Shown: in pieces, positions 11,629-22,792 of the stretch
Layout: each line of letters begins with the position of its first letter
How positions within the stretch are numbered: the stretch's first letter is position 1
Source: Lactarius indigo
Taxonomy: Eukaryota; Basidiomycota; Agaricomycetes; Russulales; Russulaceae
Direction of reading: 5' to 3'
Assembly: GCA_025766275.1 (NCBI GenBank)
Contig: JAFKAC010000136.1
Location: 1 to 64,000, forward strand
DNA length: 64,000 nucleotides
Program-made: the position numbers and the translations under genes
Notes under the pieces: generated by a model
What the model saw: only the letters and a program-made list of their open reading frames with translations
What the model was told of the DNA's origin: nothing
Databases searched by the model: none

Positions 11629-13155
11629 ATGGGTCACTACTCTCTAAAGAAGACTATTCAAAAACATTATGATTCCGTCAATACATTGGCTTTCTCTTAT
11701 GACAGGTCGCTTTTGCAAGTGGAGCCGATGACGGCCCAGTTATTGTCTTTCATGGGAATGGTAGCGGGCACGAAGTCCGTCGGTTTCAAGTGAAAGTGCA
11801 GTAACGACACTGCTTTGGTGTTCCTGTTTTGGCCATACACTGGTGCTGGCGATGCGAGTGGTGACGTGCACACATTAAATCTTGATGGCTTCAACCGCTG
11901 TAAGTTTCACTTGAAAAGGTCTAGTCAAGTGTTCCGCCAAGCACATCTTTTATAGGGAAATCCATATTATCATACCATCAACTGTGTGCCCAGCCCCATT
12001 CATTGCATTGCAGAAAGTGGCATTTGGCTAGCTATTGGCTCAGGCTGGGTCGTTCAGTTGGTCAAACAAGGAACAATTGGCGTGTTTCTGCTATCTCTTG
12101 GCTGGGAAATTGTACTAACCGAAGTGTCATAGCTACTTGGGAAAGCGTCCAGCGTCTTCCAGACCCTCCTAAGTTTCCAGAGCTCGATGGGGAGCTCCCA
12201 GAACCCATTCCACGTTCCCTCCATTTTTTAGGCGGCGGTGACCTCCTCCTGGCAACGTATATGGACCATGGCATGATGTGAGTCTTTTATCTGTCAGCTA
12301 CCTAGTAACATCGGTCTTACGAATGGTTGGTAGTGCATGGAACTTAAAGACACTCGAAATCAGGTGGCGTATCCGCCCTCGTGTGTGTAAAATGTATGAA
12401 CAGTTCTCTCTAGTGTCACCTTTGCTTATGAGTGATATAGAGGGTGTTCTGCTGTGTCTTCCAATGGGAAGGTCCTCGCAGTGACCAACCTTACAATGGC
12501 ATTGATTGGTATTCCTTGAATTCCAACCACTTCATGGATGCTTCGTTCCAGTACACCACACATCACACCATCCCCGACAATGTCATCCTACCCATCACTT
12601 TCATTCATGGCAATACTGCCGTATTATCAGGGACATCATATGGGTGTGCTCACATCACCACTGTAGAGGATAGGACACTAGCGGAGAGCCTTCAACATGA
12701 CTGTAAGTAATTCCCTACTTAGGCAAAGTTAGAGACTAAAAGTTTTTTCAGCATCGGAAGACATTGTGCAAGCCTTGGTACGTGTGGTCACACAGAAATA
12801 CCGTTGTATATCACTTATCCCGCATGTCACTCAGGCATACACCAGTCAGGGAGATTTTTGACAGATTGTGACAGGTGTTGCTGAGAGGGGTGGCAAAATG
12901 GAAATCTGGTACTGGATACAGGAGCCCGAGAGTGATACGAAAAAGGCCACAGAATTGAAGTCACACGCGGCACAAGAACCAGGCCGGGTACATCACACCA
13001 CGCACGTGAGATATAGAATCTCAGGCCCTCCCATACCAGCTGAAGCGCTCCTGGCAGATGCTAGTTCCAACAATTGTTATTATCACGTGCAGCATAGCAA
13101 TCCTCTTGGCCGCAACGCAGTGGGATACGATCACATTGTTCACCAATTGGTCTGA
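11629..13155 (+). pseudogene. WD40-like repeat protein, frameshifted
   Basis: Exons show beta-propeller-type repeats: SVNTLAFSYD, then ASGADDGPVIVFHG, then FQVK..SAVTTLLW, IHCIAESGIWLAIGSGWVVQLV, ATWESVQRLPDPPKFPELDG, PRSLHFLGGGDLLLATYMDHG, WNLKTLEIRWRIRPR, TAVLSGTSYGCAHITT and VTGVAERGGKMEIWYWIQE. Introns with clear signals lie at about 11,895-11,955, 12,085-12,130 (branch TACTAAC), 12,278-12,330, 12,395-12,450 and 12,705-12,750. At least three breaks are not introns: the repeat frame shifts near 11,705 and 11,800 and again near 12,500. The start ATG at 11,629 follows a TCAAC context. Function in relatives is unknown beyond scaffolding; this copy is probably dead. Confidence 0.55.
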
Positions 13156-13899
13156 AAACTGGACAAGAGCCACAGAGGCCAGCGAAACCATAGGTACAGG
13201 AACGGGAGAGGGTTGGGTTGAAGATATGTAGTTGCGTTTATCAACACAACTCGACCAGACTGGCCAGTCTCAAAGTGTACTCGGACTGGCATCGAATTGA
13301 CATATTATTGTTTGTAGTTGTATCATAGTAAACTTGATCAGATTGTGGCTCACTCATACGAGACTTTTATTCATGTGAACAAATATTTCTAGCAACTGGT
13401 TTTGTGCGCACTACTTTCACGACGCACAACAGCCTCCCCCTTTGCTTCCCACACACAATTTCATTTTCGTCTGTGATTCGGATACAACAGTCCAAATAGG
13501 GTCATGTTTACTTGACTTGCTTTGTGCACGTTGATTTTTTTTCTTTGTTTTTCTCTGGCTTGCGTTGAGGCATCTGTGCAGTACTGTATTCTTGCCGGCG
13601 GCTGGTATTGTGCACACTACTTCGATGCACAACATCCCCCCTCGTCGGGAATCAAACAATTTCATTTTTGTTTCTGATTCAGACACAGGAGTTGGTTTGA
13701 TCGGGTCTATGCCATACAATGTTGTGGCATTCTGGGCCTGAAATCACGCATTTTCGGTACTTTCGGTCTCAGTCCGGTGTCACATGGTTCAGTCGCCGTT
13801 GGTAACACTTCCGCCATCTCATTCATCATTCCGGTCTCGTGCTCCCATGGCGTCGCTCTCGCCATCGATCTCCACGCCATCCTCCATCCCTCTCGCTCT

Positions 13900-13900
<1 letters not shown>

Positions 13901-13967
<67 letters not shown>
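13901..13967. repeat. Compound (CA)n(CT)n microsatellite
   Basis: About 17 CA units run directly into about 16 CT units with no interruption. The long ORFs overlapping it on both strands are artefacts of the repeat. Confidence 0.95.
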
Positions 13968-13969
<2 letters not shown>

Positions 13970-14424
13970 TCCCTCTCTGTCGCTCATTACATTTCTCACC
14001 CATCACTCACCCTCACCTCACTCTGCAAATGGATGACACCGATCGACATTCGAAGACAGGCCATACGCCTTGTGTTGTCCTTGTCTCTCAACACCCTATC
14101 TCTGTTGCATCGCCCATATCACTTGTCCGTTTCAAGATGTCAAGATCGCAGCTCGCCCACTCTCGCTTCCCCGGGTTGGACTTGGAAAAGAAAAGATTAT
14201 ATTGTCATGCGTCATAGTGTCTCAGCCCCCTTTGTTATTTTCGTATGCTCGCTACCTGTCACTTAGATAATGCATTTTGATTGCTCGTGTTCGCGCTCAT
14301 CTCCCTTTGACTCGCTCGCATCTGTTTGCTCTCACTCTGCCCATCGTATTGTCCCCTCTGTTCCCCTATTCTTACTCTCATTACTTTTACTTGGACTCGG
14401 AATGCGTCGTATACTGGCTCGCAT

Positions 14425-14433
14425 GTATATAAA
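14425..14433 (+). promoter_or_regulatory. Candidate TATA box
   Basis: GTATATAAAC lies in CT-rich DNA upstream of a pyrimidine-rich stretch. It resembles the core promoter of a fungal gene or an LTR, but no downstream coding sequence is recognised. Confidence 0.3.
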
Positions 14434-16241
14434 CCATTCCCTCCATTCCCTCTTCGCTCATTAATAGCAGTGTTGTGTTTTCCCCTCTCCATCTCATCCT
14501 GTGTGCCGCGTGACTCAGTTCGAAGTTAGGCCCTACCGCGGGCACTCGAACTTGTCGACGACTCTGTCTGCCACTTCGGATGCATCTCCTCTCATTTCAT
14601 TTCATCTTCTCACCATCACCGTTCGCACTCGCCCTCGTCCATTCGCGATCGCACTGGCTCTCGCCACCGCGAATGCTTCCGACTTGGCTCACTTTCACCT
14701 ATCTAACCACTGCGGGATCCCCTCCACCTTCAGACTCAAACGGACTTGGCTCCAGCACCATACAACGGGCACGTACGTCGACCGCTTTCAGTCCAACGAC
14801 CCCCCAAGGCACGGGAGTGCCGTGTGGGTACCAGACCAGATCATCACTTCACATAATCCACTCCTGCATACGCTTCAACACGGCACAGTGCCAGGCCCAC
14901 ATTCCAACAACCCCACTCGCTTCTCCCGCATCATTGGCCTGGGAAGGGACGACGCCAAACACATACAGGAGAGCCACGCGCTCACGAAGCCAGCTCGTGG
15001 AAGGAGGATCCCCTGGAACCCGACTGAGGAGGTGGGAAAACCCCCACGCAAGTCTCGTACATGAAAATTTTGGCATCTAACGCGCAGCCCTACCTTCCCT
15101 TGCGAAGTCTTGGGGCTAACTGCTTAAGATGCCCCACCCATGTTTTTCTCCTCGCTCAGTTCTGGTAACAAGGGCACCCCCTATTAGGTACAATCCTTGT
15201 AAATGTAGCAGGCTATGTCCGGTCTAAACCTCGGGCTTGTACTCCGGGATATAAACAGTTCAAAAAAAAAAGTCTGACAGTAACAATGTGGATCGTTATT
15301 CCTAGAAGAACAAATAGGAGGGATAGGGGATACGCACACACCAATGTCACACCACACTAAACAGCTCAAATTTGAAATAGGGTCAAACACACCTCCCACA
15401 AGCAAGGTTTCAGTTGGCCACGTCGACGCCAGTAATTCACAGTGTCCTGTGGCGCGGCACCTTGTTTCACAAAATTGCATTTCATGTGTGGAGTGCATAT
15501 CCAGATTAAAAGATAGGAGCACTCCCGAGGAGTAGCGAGTTTGTGCCTTCCATTCTCCCAGAATCATACAATAACACTTTACACTCCGATGTTGGTAATG
15601 GTTAGCCAAAGCTTACTGTAATTTTCTCTTTCCTCCGCTAGCTGAAAACCCATTTGTTGAGTGCCTGGTTTCATGAGGCAAGAGGCGATATGATGATGTG
15701 AGCGCAGTCTGAGCGAACAAAGACGGCACGAGGCGCAGGGACGTGTGGCCTGTCTACGAACCTGGGGGCTGTCATTGATTTTCAATTGACGCAGACTGAA
15801 TGCTGCCAGTATGCCATATATTGCCGGCTTGCGGCTCTCACTGGGTGCCACCAGCCATCGTGACGCTCGCAGTGGGGTTCAACCCCGCTCTTAAGTACTT
15901 GACTTGAACTTTTGTAGTTACTCTGTAAAATGCAGGTTGTCTGCTGTAGAAGAAGATGGATGTGCCTGGTAAAATTGACAACCGCTGTTTCAGGCTTTGC
16001 TCGTGTTTCACACATTTACCATAATTTTCAACAATTGTCATCCACCTGCTTGCTGAGTGCTGAGCGCTGAACCGGTATCCCTCCACTCATACAACTTGGA
16101 TACACCCAAGTTGAGATGGATGGGCAAGTTCGGAGTACAATTCCTGAGAGAAAGACATGATAGAAGTGGGAACAATGGCAAAGAATTGAAACTACGGCCT
16201 ATTAAAGGCTTGCATTGTATTGAAGATATAATCGACTTACC

Positions 16242-19229
16242 ATGAAGCGGCCTTCCGACCCAAGTTCTGCTTTGACTCCTGAGTCAAAGCACACAAAGCT
16301 GGCACCTCCATCCTCTCCGGCGCTCCGCATTCCTATACGCATGCTCCTGAATTTAAGCATAAAACTACAAAGCTTTGAAGAAGAAGATACTCATGGGCAG
16401 TCCAAGCTCAGCAAGATTTATGCGGCCATTCATCCAAGTGCTGTGATATTACTTGGTAATGAGGACGTCATTGAGGAGGACGGTTTTATAAGAAATGTTC
16501 GAGAGCAAAGCATAGATTTCTATGACGTGTTGAGAAAGGCGGTGCAGGTGGAAGCGTGTGAGGGGGACATTGTTGCTCTAATCACTCATAGTAAGTTATG
16601 TGCACTTTTGTCCTCAGATGGCTCCAGTCATAAATGTTTTTCAGGCATAATGAAGACCAGTCGACCCGAGAAGAGTGGATTACTGTGTAAGCTGACCTGT
16701 TATCCCTTGCAACACTTTGGTAATGTCCCACAGATCCACTCAAGCCTCCGGCAAGGAAAGTTTCTATGGAGTCGCAGAATAGGGGTAAGTCCCAACCTTT
16801 CAAACATAGCATCTTACATCATTGTCGGTAGCCATCGAAAATTCTTGGACTGCAAATTTTGTCGACCCATCTCCACTCGAGGGCCTAAAAGTGCACATCG
16901 CTGAACAACTTGAATTGGGGTTGTCTTCAACCATGCAACCGTATGGGTGCTACTGTTCAATTATCCAGTCATCTGGGATGGGAAAATCGCGCCTGCTTGA
17001 TGAGTTCTTGAAGAGCTATTTTATGATCCCCATTAACCTACATCATTCAGAGGGTCAAGGTACGTACGTCCTATCACTTTTTGTTCTATGGCTCACCAGA
17101 CCTATCTCGAAGGCTATCCCCCTGCCGACCACAAGGTTCGCAACTTTCTCACAGATGGTGGTCGAGTAATCCCACATTCATCGGCCAAATACCTCATGCA
17201 GCACTTCCTCCTCATGTTGTTCGATAAGACCACGGAGGTCCTGAAAAAGATGGGTCCTACCAAATTTGAACGAATACAAAATTTCCGGGACTTCATGTCG
17301 AAAGACCAATCAATGGGCTCTGCCGGGAAGAACAGGAATAAGTTCTACAAGGAAGTGATTGCTAAGGCATCTGTACGTCGCGGTTTCTTCATGCGTTTCG
17401 TTCCCTTTAACACCACTGGTTTCAAAGGAATATGAGTCTCATGGTGAGTTAGGCGGCACTGAATTATCAACAGCACTGAAGGCCCTCCAAAAGGTGCTTA
17501 ATTCTGGCAATAAAAAATTGTTTGAACACTCCATCTACATCGGAAACGATCTTCCTGCAGATGAGAGTAGTAGAGTTGTTGACATCTTCGTCGTGTTTGA
17601 TGAAGCCCATACGCTAGCGGATTCCTTCGACAACCAGAATGAATCTCGTTTTGTTGTCCTTCGACGTATACTTAGTTCAATCTCATTGGAGCCGCTCTTC
17701 TCGTTCTTTCTTTCCACCACTGGCAAGATCACGCAATTTGGTCAGCCACGTGGTCAGGACGCATCCAATCGCATCAATGAGGGCAAACTCACAACACCCC
17801 ACCCCTACATTTACCTCGGATTTGACCAGCTCATGCAAAGTCAGAAGGTTTTAGTTTGATGGACAACTCTTGACCACATCACCTCCCTAGAGTGTATTGC
17901 TCACATGGGAAGGCCACTGTAAGTCACGTTTTTTTGTGTCTCCTACAGTTCCTCATATTTTCTAGATGGGGTACATGCTATGACCACGGCAATGAGGAAA
18001 TCCGTGTGAATCTACTCGACTTTGCTGTTCAAAAGCAATTGTGTGGGAAACCAGGAGAGAAAAGTCTCATGGAAGCTCAGATGTATGCAGTGTTGTCGCA
18101 GTGCTTAGTGCTTGATATCAACACACCCCAATACCTCTTCAACTCAGCAAGCCCCCTCGACACCATGCGAACCATGCATGAACAAATAGCGAACCACATG
18201 CGTGTCTGTGTGGTGGTTGGAGGCAGAATCGAATCTCTGTGTGGCATTGCGCCATCTGAGCCCATCCTCTCGGAGGCGGCATCTGATATCATGTTATCCA
18301 AGGAATTCGACTTGCCTCGTGCCCTGTCATTGGTCCTGACTGGGTTCAGCGTAGACCAAGGAGATCGCGGAGAATTATTGGTGGCCACTTTCTTCGCTTG
18401 GGCCCGTGACAGGGCTATCAAACAACAACTTCCTCGACCTAGGGAACGGGTTTGTTTTCATTTCCCAGTCAACGATCTCTTCGAACATTTGTTTTCTAAA
18501 CCAACATTTGAAAGGATGTCGGACTTCTTGCTGTCCCTCTGTTACACAAGGCCACAAAGACCATTCGGAAAAGTGTTTGGAAAAGGACAGGCCACGATGC
18601 ACTTTAATCACGTCGTCAAACCACAGGTACAGAAGCTTCTGGCGCGTTGATTTCTCCTTTATTTCATGACGCACGGTGTGGCTGCTTTAGGCACCAACTG
18701 TCAACCCGGATTTGACGCCGTGTACCCATACTTATACGACAGCTTCGACCTCGACGTCAAGAAAGTCGGTTTTATAATTGTTCAAGTCAAGAACGATTCA
18801 AACACCTCTCGATCCGACGACCTCAAAATATTTCAAAATATGGATCCCTTCAAATGTGGCATCCTTGATCTTTCCGATACAGAGGATGGTCAATTTCCCA
18901 TTCCAATCATCTGCATCATATTCTCCATCTCCGGCCCAGATGGCATCACTTGCATGGACTATAACAAACCATCGGATGGTGCGGTGAGCCTTGGAAAGGA
19001 CGGACAACCACTGTTCACATCCTACGACTTCATGTGCTTGGGGATTGGCCTTTTTGGACCAGTAGGAGACTCGCTCGAGGTCTGGAGAGCGTTGGTGAAT
19101 AAGCCGGATTGGTGGAGTTCATTCTACAATGTGCCGGTGCCTAACATACTTCATTCTCAACTCCCTGGTTGTGGGGACCGTGAAGGGCATTTCAACTCTT
19201 GGTTGGGTGTGCCTGCATTTCCGAAATAA
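16242..19229 (+). pseudogene. Crinkler-type P-loop NTPase with C-terminal PD-(D/E)XK-like nuclease, two TGA stops
   Basis: Exons: 16242-16590, 16645-16686, 16734-16784, 16832-17059, 17100-17372, 17428-17912 and about 17965-19229. The first ATG follows a stop-rich upstream region and begins MKRPSDPSS. The NTPase has a Walker A-like loop SSGMGKSRLLDE and a Walker B VVFDEAHTL. The following helical part includes GRPL/WGTCYDHGNEEIR, split by an intron, and GDRGELLVATFFAWARDRA. The C-terminal module has FDAVYPYLY, a hydrophobic strand VGFIIVQVKND with the Q-x-K variant of the nuclease core, and a distal LFGP/WW tail. NTPase-nuclease proteins of this kind are known in fungal and oomycete Crinkler-like families and are thought to act in nuclei of competing or host cells; that role is inference here. 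In-frame TGA codons at 17857-17859 and 18648-18650 interrupt an otherwise continuous reading. No ubiquitin-like header precedes it. Confidence 0.65.
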
Positions 19230-19702
19230 CCTGTACGTTACGTTACAGTAGTACTGTATAACATAATACGTATGCTTGTCACAATATCGTATTTTGGGCT
19301 TCGGGCGAATTTTGTTGACACAACTGACCCAATCACGGCACGGCATTGAGGGTGTCTCAAACTCAATTGTGGTGTATAAACGAATATGTACAGGCACAAA
19401 GGTGTATGCACCTCATACGCAGCTATTCATTCTGTCTGTGCCCATGTGTTCTTATTGTATTGTCTCGACTCCAGTGTTTCAGGCCGTAATCGAGCCTCTG
19501 GGTTCTATCCCCGGCGTTGCAAGTGCTACATCCTCCAGGGGTGCCCACGCTGGTTATCAAATGTGCCAGCGACCATTCGGCTCCAGTTATGGGAGCGGCT
19601 ACACCTTCATTTGGTACTCCTCTCGGTCTGACTCAAGCATTCAGTCACCACCCATGATCCCCAATCCAAGACTGGTATGTTCATTTTGACGCACTCACAG
19701 TA

Positions 19703-20235
19703 GATTTTTGTGCAGGAATGTGTTCGTGCCACCTGTCATTGATGTCATCATTGAATGTTATTGAACCCTGGACATTATTTGTCACCCCTCAAAATCAGTG
19801 GGCATGAAGTGATACATATTCTTCCAATGGACAGGGTACAGTTATATCCGAATTGATGGCGCAATGGGACACATGGCGAAGGAATTTTGACCAACAGCTC
19901 ATGCAGGTGTGCTTCATGTGCACAGAAGACCTCGACGTAGACAACCTGACCGAGGAATGAGTCACCATCGCCGACTAATCTTGCTAGTGGCAAGCAATAT
20001 CTAAAGCCTGACGGCTGAAGGTGAGCGTAAATATGACTTGCATAACATTCGAGATTTAATGTGCACAAAGACACGTAGGAAGGTGGTTTCGAGAGAATAA
20101 ATTCGCGAGAGATTATGATTACGATCTGATGTATACACAGGGACAGGATTGAGATAATCTGAGTACGGGATACACTAAATGACTTTCGTAGCAAATGACC
20201 TCACAAGGCACAAAATGGAAGTACACAAGGGAACG
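19703..20235 (+). mobile_element. Detached 3' end of a Tnp2-type transposon
   Basis: From GATTTTTGTGCAGG onward this segment matches 26,679-27,315, the coding tail and 3' non-coding end of the Tnp2 transposon, with scattered substitutions. It lacks a 12-nt piece and about 100 bp present in the longer copy. Both copies end at GTGAGGTGA, after which flanks differ. The transposase body is absent. The stretch 19,230-19,700 before it has an unassigned ORF containing GSSYGSGYTFIWY, resembling NSGSGYTTWYLGR at 34,960. Confidence 0.75.
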
Positions 20236-20742
20236 TGAGGTGACGGTGAAATCACGCAGTAAACATAGACAACCCGTGCAAGTAGTTTGAGATAATCACG
20301 TTTGAGTGATAAGAGGAAGCCAGTGGTTCCAAGAGATTCAAGACGCATCAAAAAGAGGAGGAAAGAGGAAGTGATAGTAAGTCCACCTAAGACAGAAGGT
20401 AATGATGCGGGCGAAAGGAAGAGTGAAGAGAGGGAGGAATGGAAAGTTTAACAAAGAGAGCAGGAGGACACGTTGAGGATGGCATACGTGCAGGTGTAGG
20501 ATTGTAGATTAAGCAGAAGGAATGGGTAGGAGTGGAATGAGCACCCTTGAACAGAGGAAGCGGAAGCCTGAGGACAGAGCAATAGACACCGCCACAGTCC
20601 GGTGGAGGCTGGCGGAACTGACGGACCAATGCTCATGTTCGGTTGACAGTTGGTTGACGTTTCGACTGTCTAGTTGAAGTATCTCTGGCCATCACCCATG
20701 TTCCACTACTACTGTACCACCTCTCGTTCTCCCTCCTCCATG
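20236..20742. other. Spacer, nothing recognised
   Basis: Purine-rich sequence without motif-bearing ORFs lies between the Tnp2 remnant and the first copy of the dispersed repeat. Confidence 0.4.
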
Positions 20743-21900
20743 ATGTCTCTGCTACTGGCTCTGCTAGTTATCTCTCTCACCTGAATGACTCCCTTCACGA
20801 GAAATCTCGACGCACACTCTGATGGCCTCGGTGGGAGCATTCGTTGCTCTCCCGTCCCTCTCCTTGGCCTAGAGTACCCCATCTTCAAGATTTTCAAGCT
20901 CCTCAAAAAGTTCCCCTCCACTTTCGTCTTGTGATGGAGCAACCTCAACACACCGTCTGGCCGTTTTGGTGGGTGCTTTCGCTGCTCTCTTTCCTGTGCC
21001 TCGGTGATGCTCACCACCTCATCGTTCGCTCTACCTCTACCCCAAACCACCAGTAAGGGTCTACTTCTCCTGTGTTGATGCAGACAAAGAAATGAGTCAT
21101 CCTCTAGACTCGGGGCATGCGGTCATCACTCTCAAGAACCACTCTTCCCGACAGCACAGATTTCTGGGCCGGAGGCTTGATTCTTGATTTCTACTCCGTG
21201 CCCCCCTCCGCCATCGTTGTGACCCGACCATTAGGCCGCCACTCTCTTGTGCTATCGTAGAGGTGCTGTGGCAGCGAGCTGTGTCACGATACCTTTGGCA
21301 CTTGGGGGTGCGTCCAAGCCTGCTGCAAGAGGAAAGTGGGTCAGGGTGGGAGTGGTGAACCGCCGCCCAATCGCGGGTCTGTTGTGACGAGTGGATGGTC
21401 CATATCAGTATGTGTTCTGCGTATTTCTCTGACGATTCTGGCACTCACGAATGATTTCTCCAGGACTTGAGGCGGCACTCTTGACGGAGCTCACTTGCTT
21501 GTTTTCAGGATGGTCCCCAACTTTTGTAGTCCAGATCACATTCACTTCAATACAGTGTAGACAATGTCTTTATCTCGTTCAACGTACTCACTCCTGATTA
21601 TCCCCAACATGGGCCATTGTTGTTCGTTGTTTTGAATTTTATGTCATGCCCACATCTCTGTGTTTCTGTCCGCTTCTGTCCTCGACTCATGAGACCTATT
21701 TCTTTTTTCTTGAAACCCCTGGGACATTCTAGACGGTTGGATGTGCTAGCTTCCATCGTGAGTGTACCTCGGTGGTTTCTCACCATGTACGCTGATGTAT
21801 CCAAACTTCAGATCTCATCTATACGGGGTTCCATATACCTGGGCATGAGGCCAACCATCCCCCAGCTGACATTGTCTTTGATCCATCACCGTCATGCCTG
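20743..21900 (+). repeat. Unclassified dispersed repeat, copy 1
   Basis: Starting at TGTCTCTGCTACTG, the sequence matches 29,878-31,000 over its whole length in the same orientation, including the blocks CACCGTCTGGCCGTTT, TCAAGAACCACTC, GACGATTCTGGCACTCACG and CTGACATTGTCTTTGAT. Compared with copy 2 it has about 100 extra bases at roughly 21,743-21,840. No transposase or polymerase motif is present, so it could be a non-autonomous element or an LTR. Weaker relatives are at 37,040-37,345 and 33,290-33,400. Confidence 0.75.
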
Positions 21901-22792
21901 CCTGACGGCTATGGCCTTGATTGCCATCAGGCTTTTGTGATGGTGACCCTGCCACATGCTTGTGATTCACATGTCAATCCGTTAGGCTTACACATCGTGT
22001 CACAACTAGGACATTCAGCAGATTCTGATGTCCAACCCAGAAGGAGAGTGGTACTACGGTCACGGTCCCAAATGTCGTGGTTTGCCTGTTACGTAATCCC
22101 GACTTGTGGGGGACCGGATCGGGCCGGTTCCCGAGAGGATTTGTCCTTGCCTCAGCACAGACATCTCATTGCCCTAATTTGTGGACTACAACCTTCGGTC
22201 GTTACTGTACCTCATCCCCCGTTCCTTCCCTATTTGATTACCAATGTTTCTATAAGATACTCTCTCGGATCAAGCACAAGCGCGCTGAGCCCAACAACAC
22301 AAGGGCAACGCTACACACTGCTCTCTACCTCGCTGCCTCGATTCCCCCTTATCACATTCGTTTTCGGCCTCGGTCCACTTTTCTTACTATACACCTGACT
22401 TGTCTCTAAGACCCTGCATCTCGATTTGTGTCCTGTGACTCTGCATCTTGACAACGCGTTTATGTTTACGCCTGATGGTTCGTGTTACTCACTTTCATTC
22501 TATTTACAAATTATGCAGTAGTGTAAAATGTACTCAGTGGACTGTGAATGCAACTCAGAGGAGTGTTCTCAAATCCGTCCAACTGTCTGTCTTCACGCTC
22601 TCAAATTCTGCTCGTATAACTCTTTTATTCTCAAGCTTTCGGTGCGCACACTCACGTGTGATGCATTACATAATCTTGTTGCACTTGCACTAAGTACTCT
22701 GATACTTTCCTACTACTCTTAATGTTGGTTGGTAACAATGATACGGCGATTCCAGGAGTGTTAATTGGAAAATTCGAAGTTATGTAATCGAG
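21900..22792. other. Spacer upstream of the Tnp2 transposase
   Basis: No coding motif was recognised. It should include the 5' end of the Tnp2 element. The string TTGCACTAAGTACT near 22,688 contains CACTA but no convincing terminal inverted repeat partner was found. Confidence 0.35.

Larger units (their letters stand above)
13160..16241. other. Long non-coding stretch
   Basis: No protein family was recognised on either strand. CpG is abundant between about 13,750 and 15,060, in contrast to the right half of the window. Two similar 40-45 nt blocks (TTTCATTTTCGTCTGTGATTC and a near copy) occur near 13,450 and 13,660, each close to a GTGCACACTACTT-type block, which indicates a local duplication. 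The microsatellite and TATA-like site inside are listed separately. Confidence 0.45.

Noticed and set aside
13707..14266. Long overlapping ORFs on both strands around 13.9 kb
   Set aside because: They run through the CA/CT microsatellite; Thr/His, Ser/Leu and Cys/Val/Arg/Glu runs are products of the repeat.
17857..18650. TGA as recoded selenocysteine or alternative code
   Set aside because: TGA appears at positions with Arg or Trp in relatives and across unrelated pseudogenes; normal genes here also end in TGA. No selenocysteine insertion element was sought or seen.
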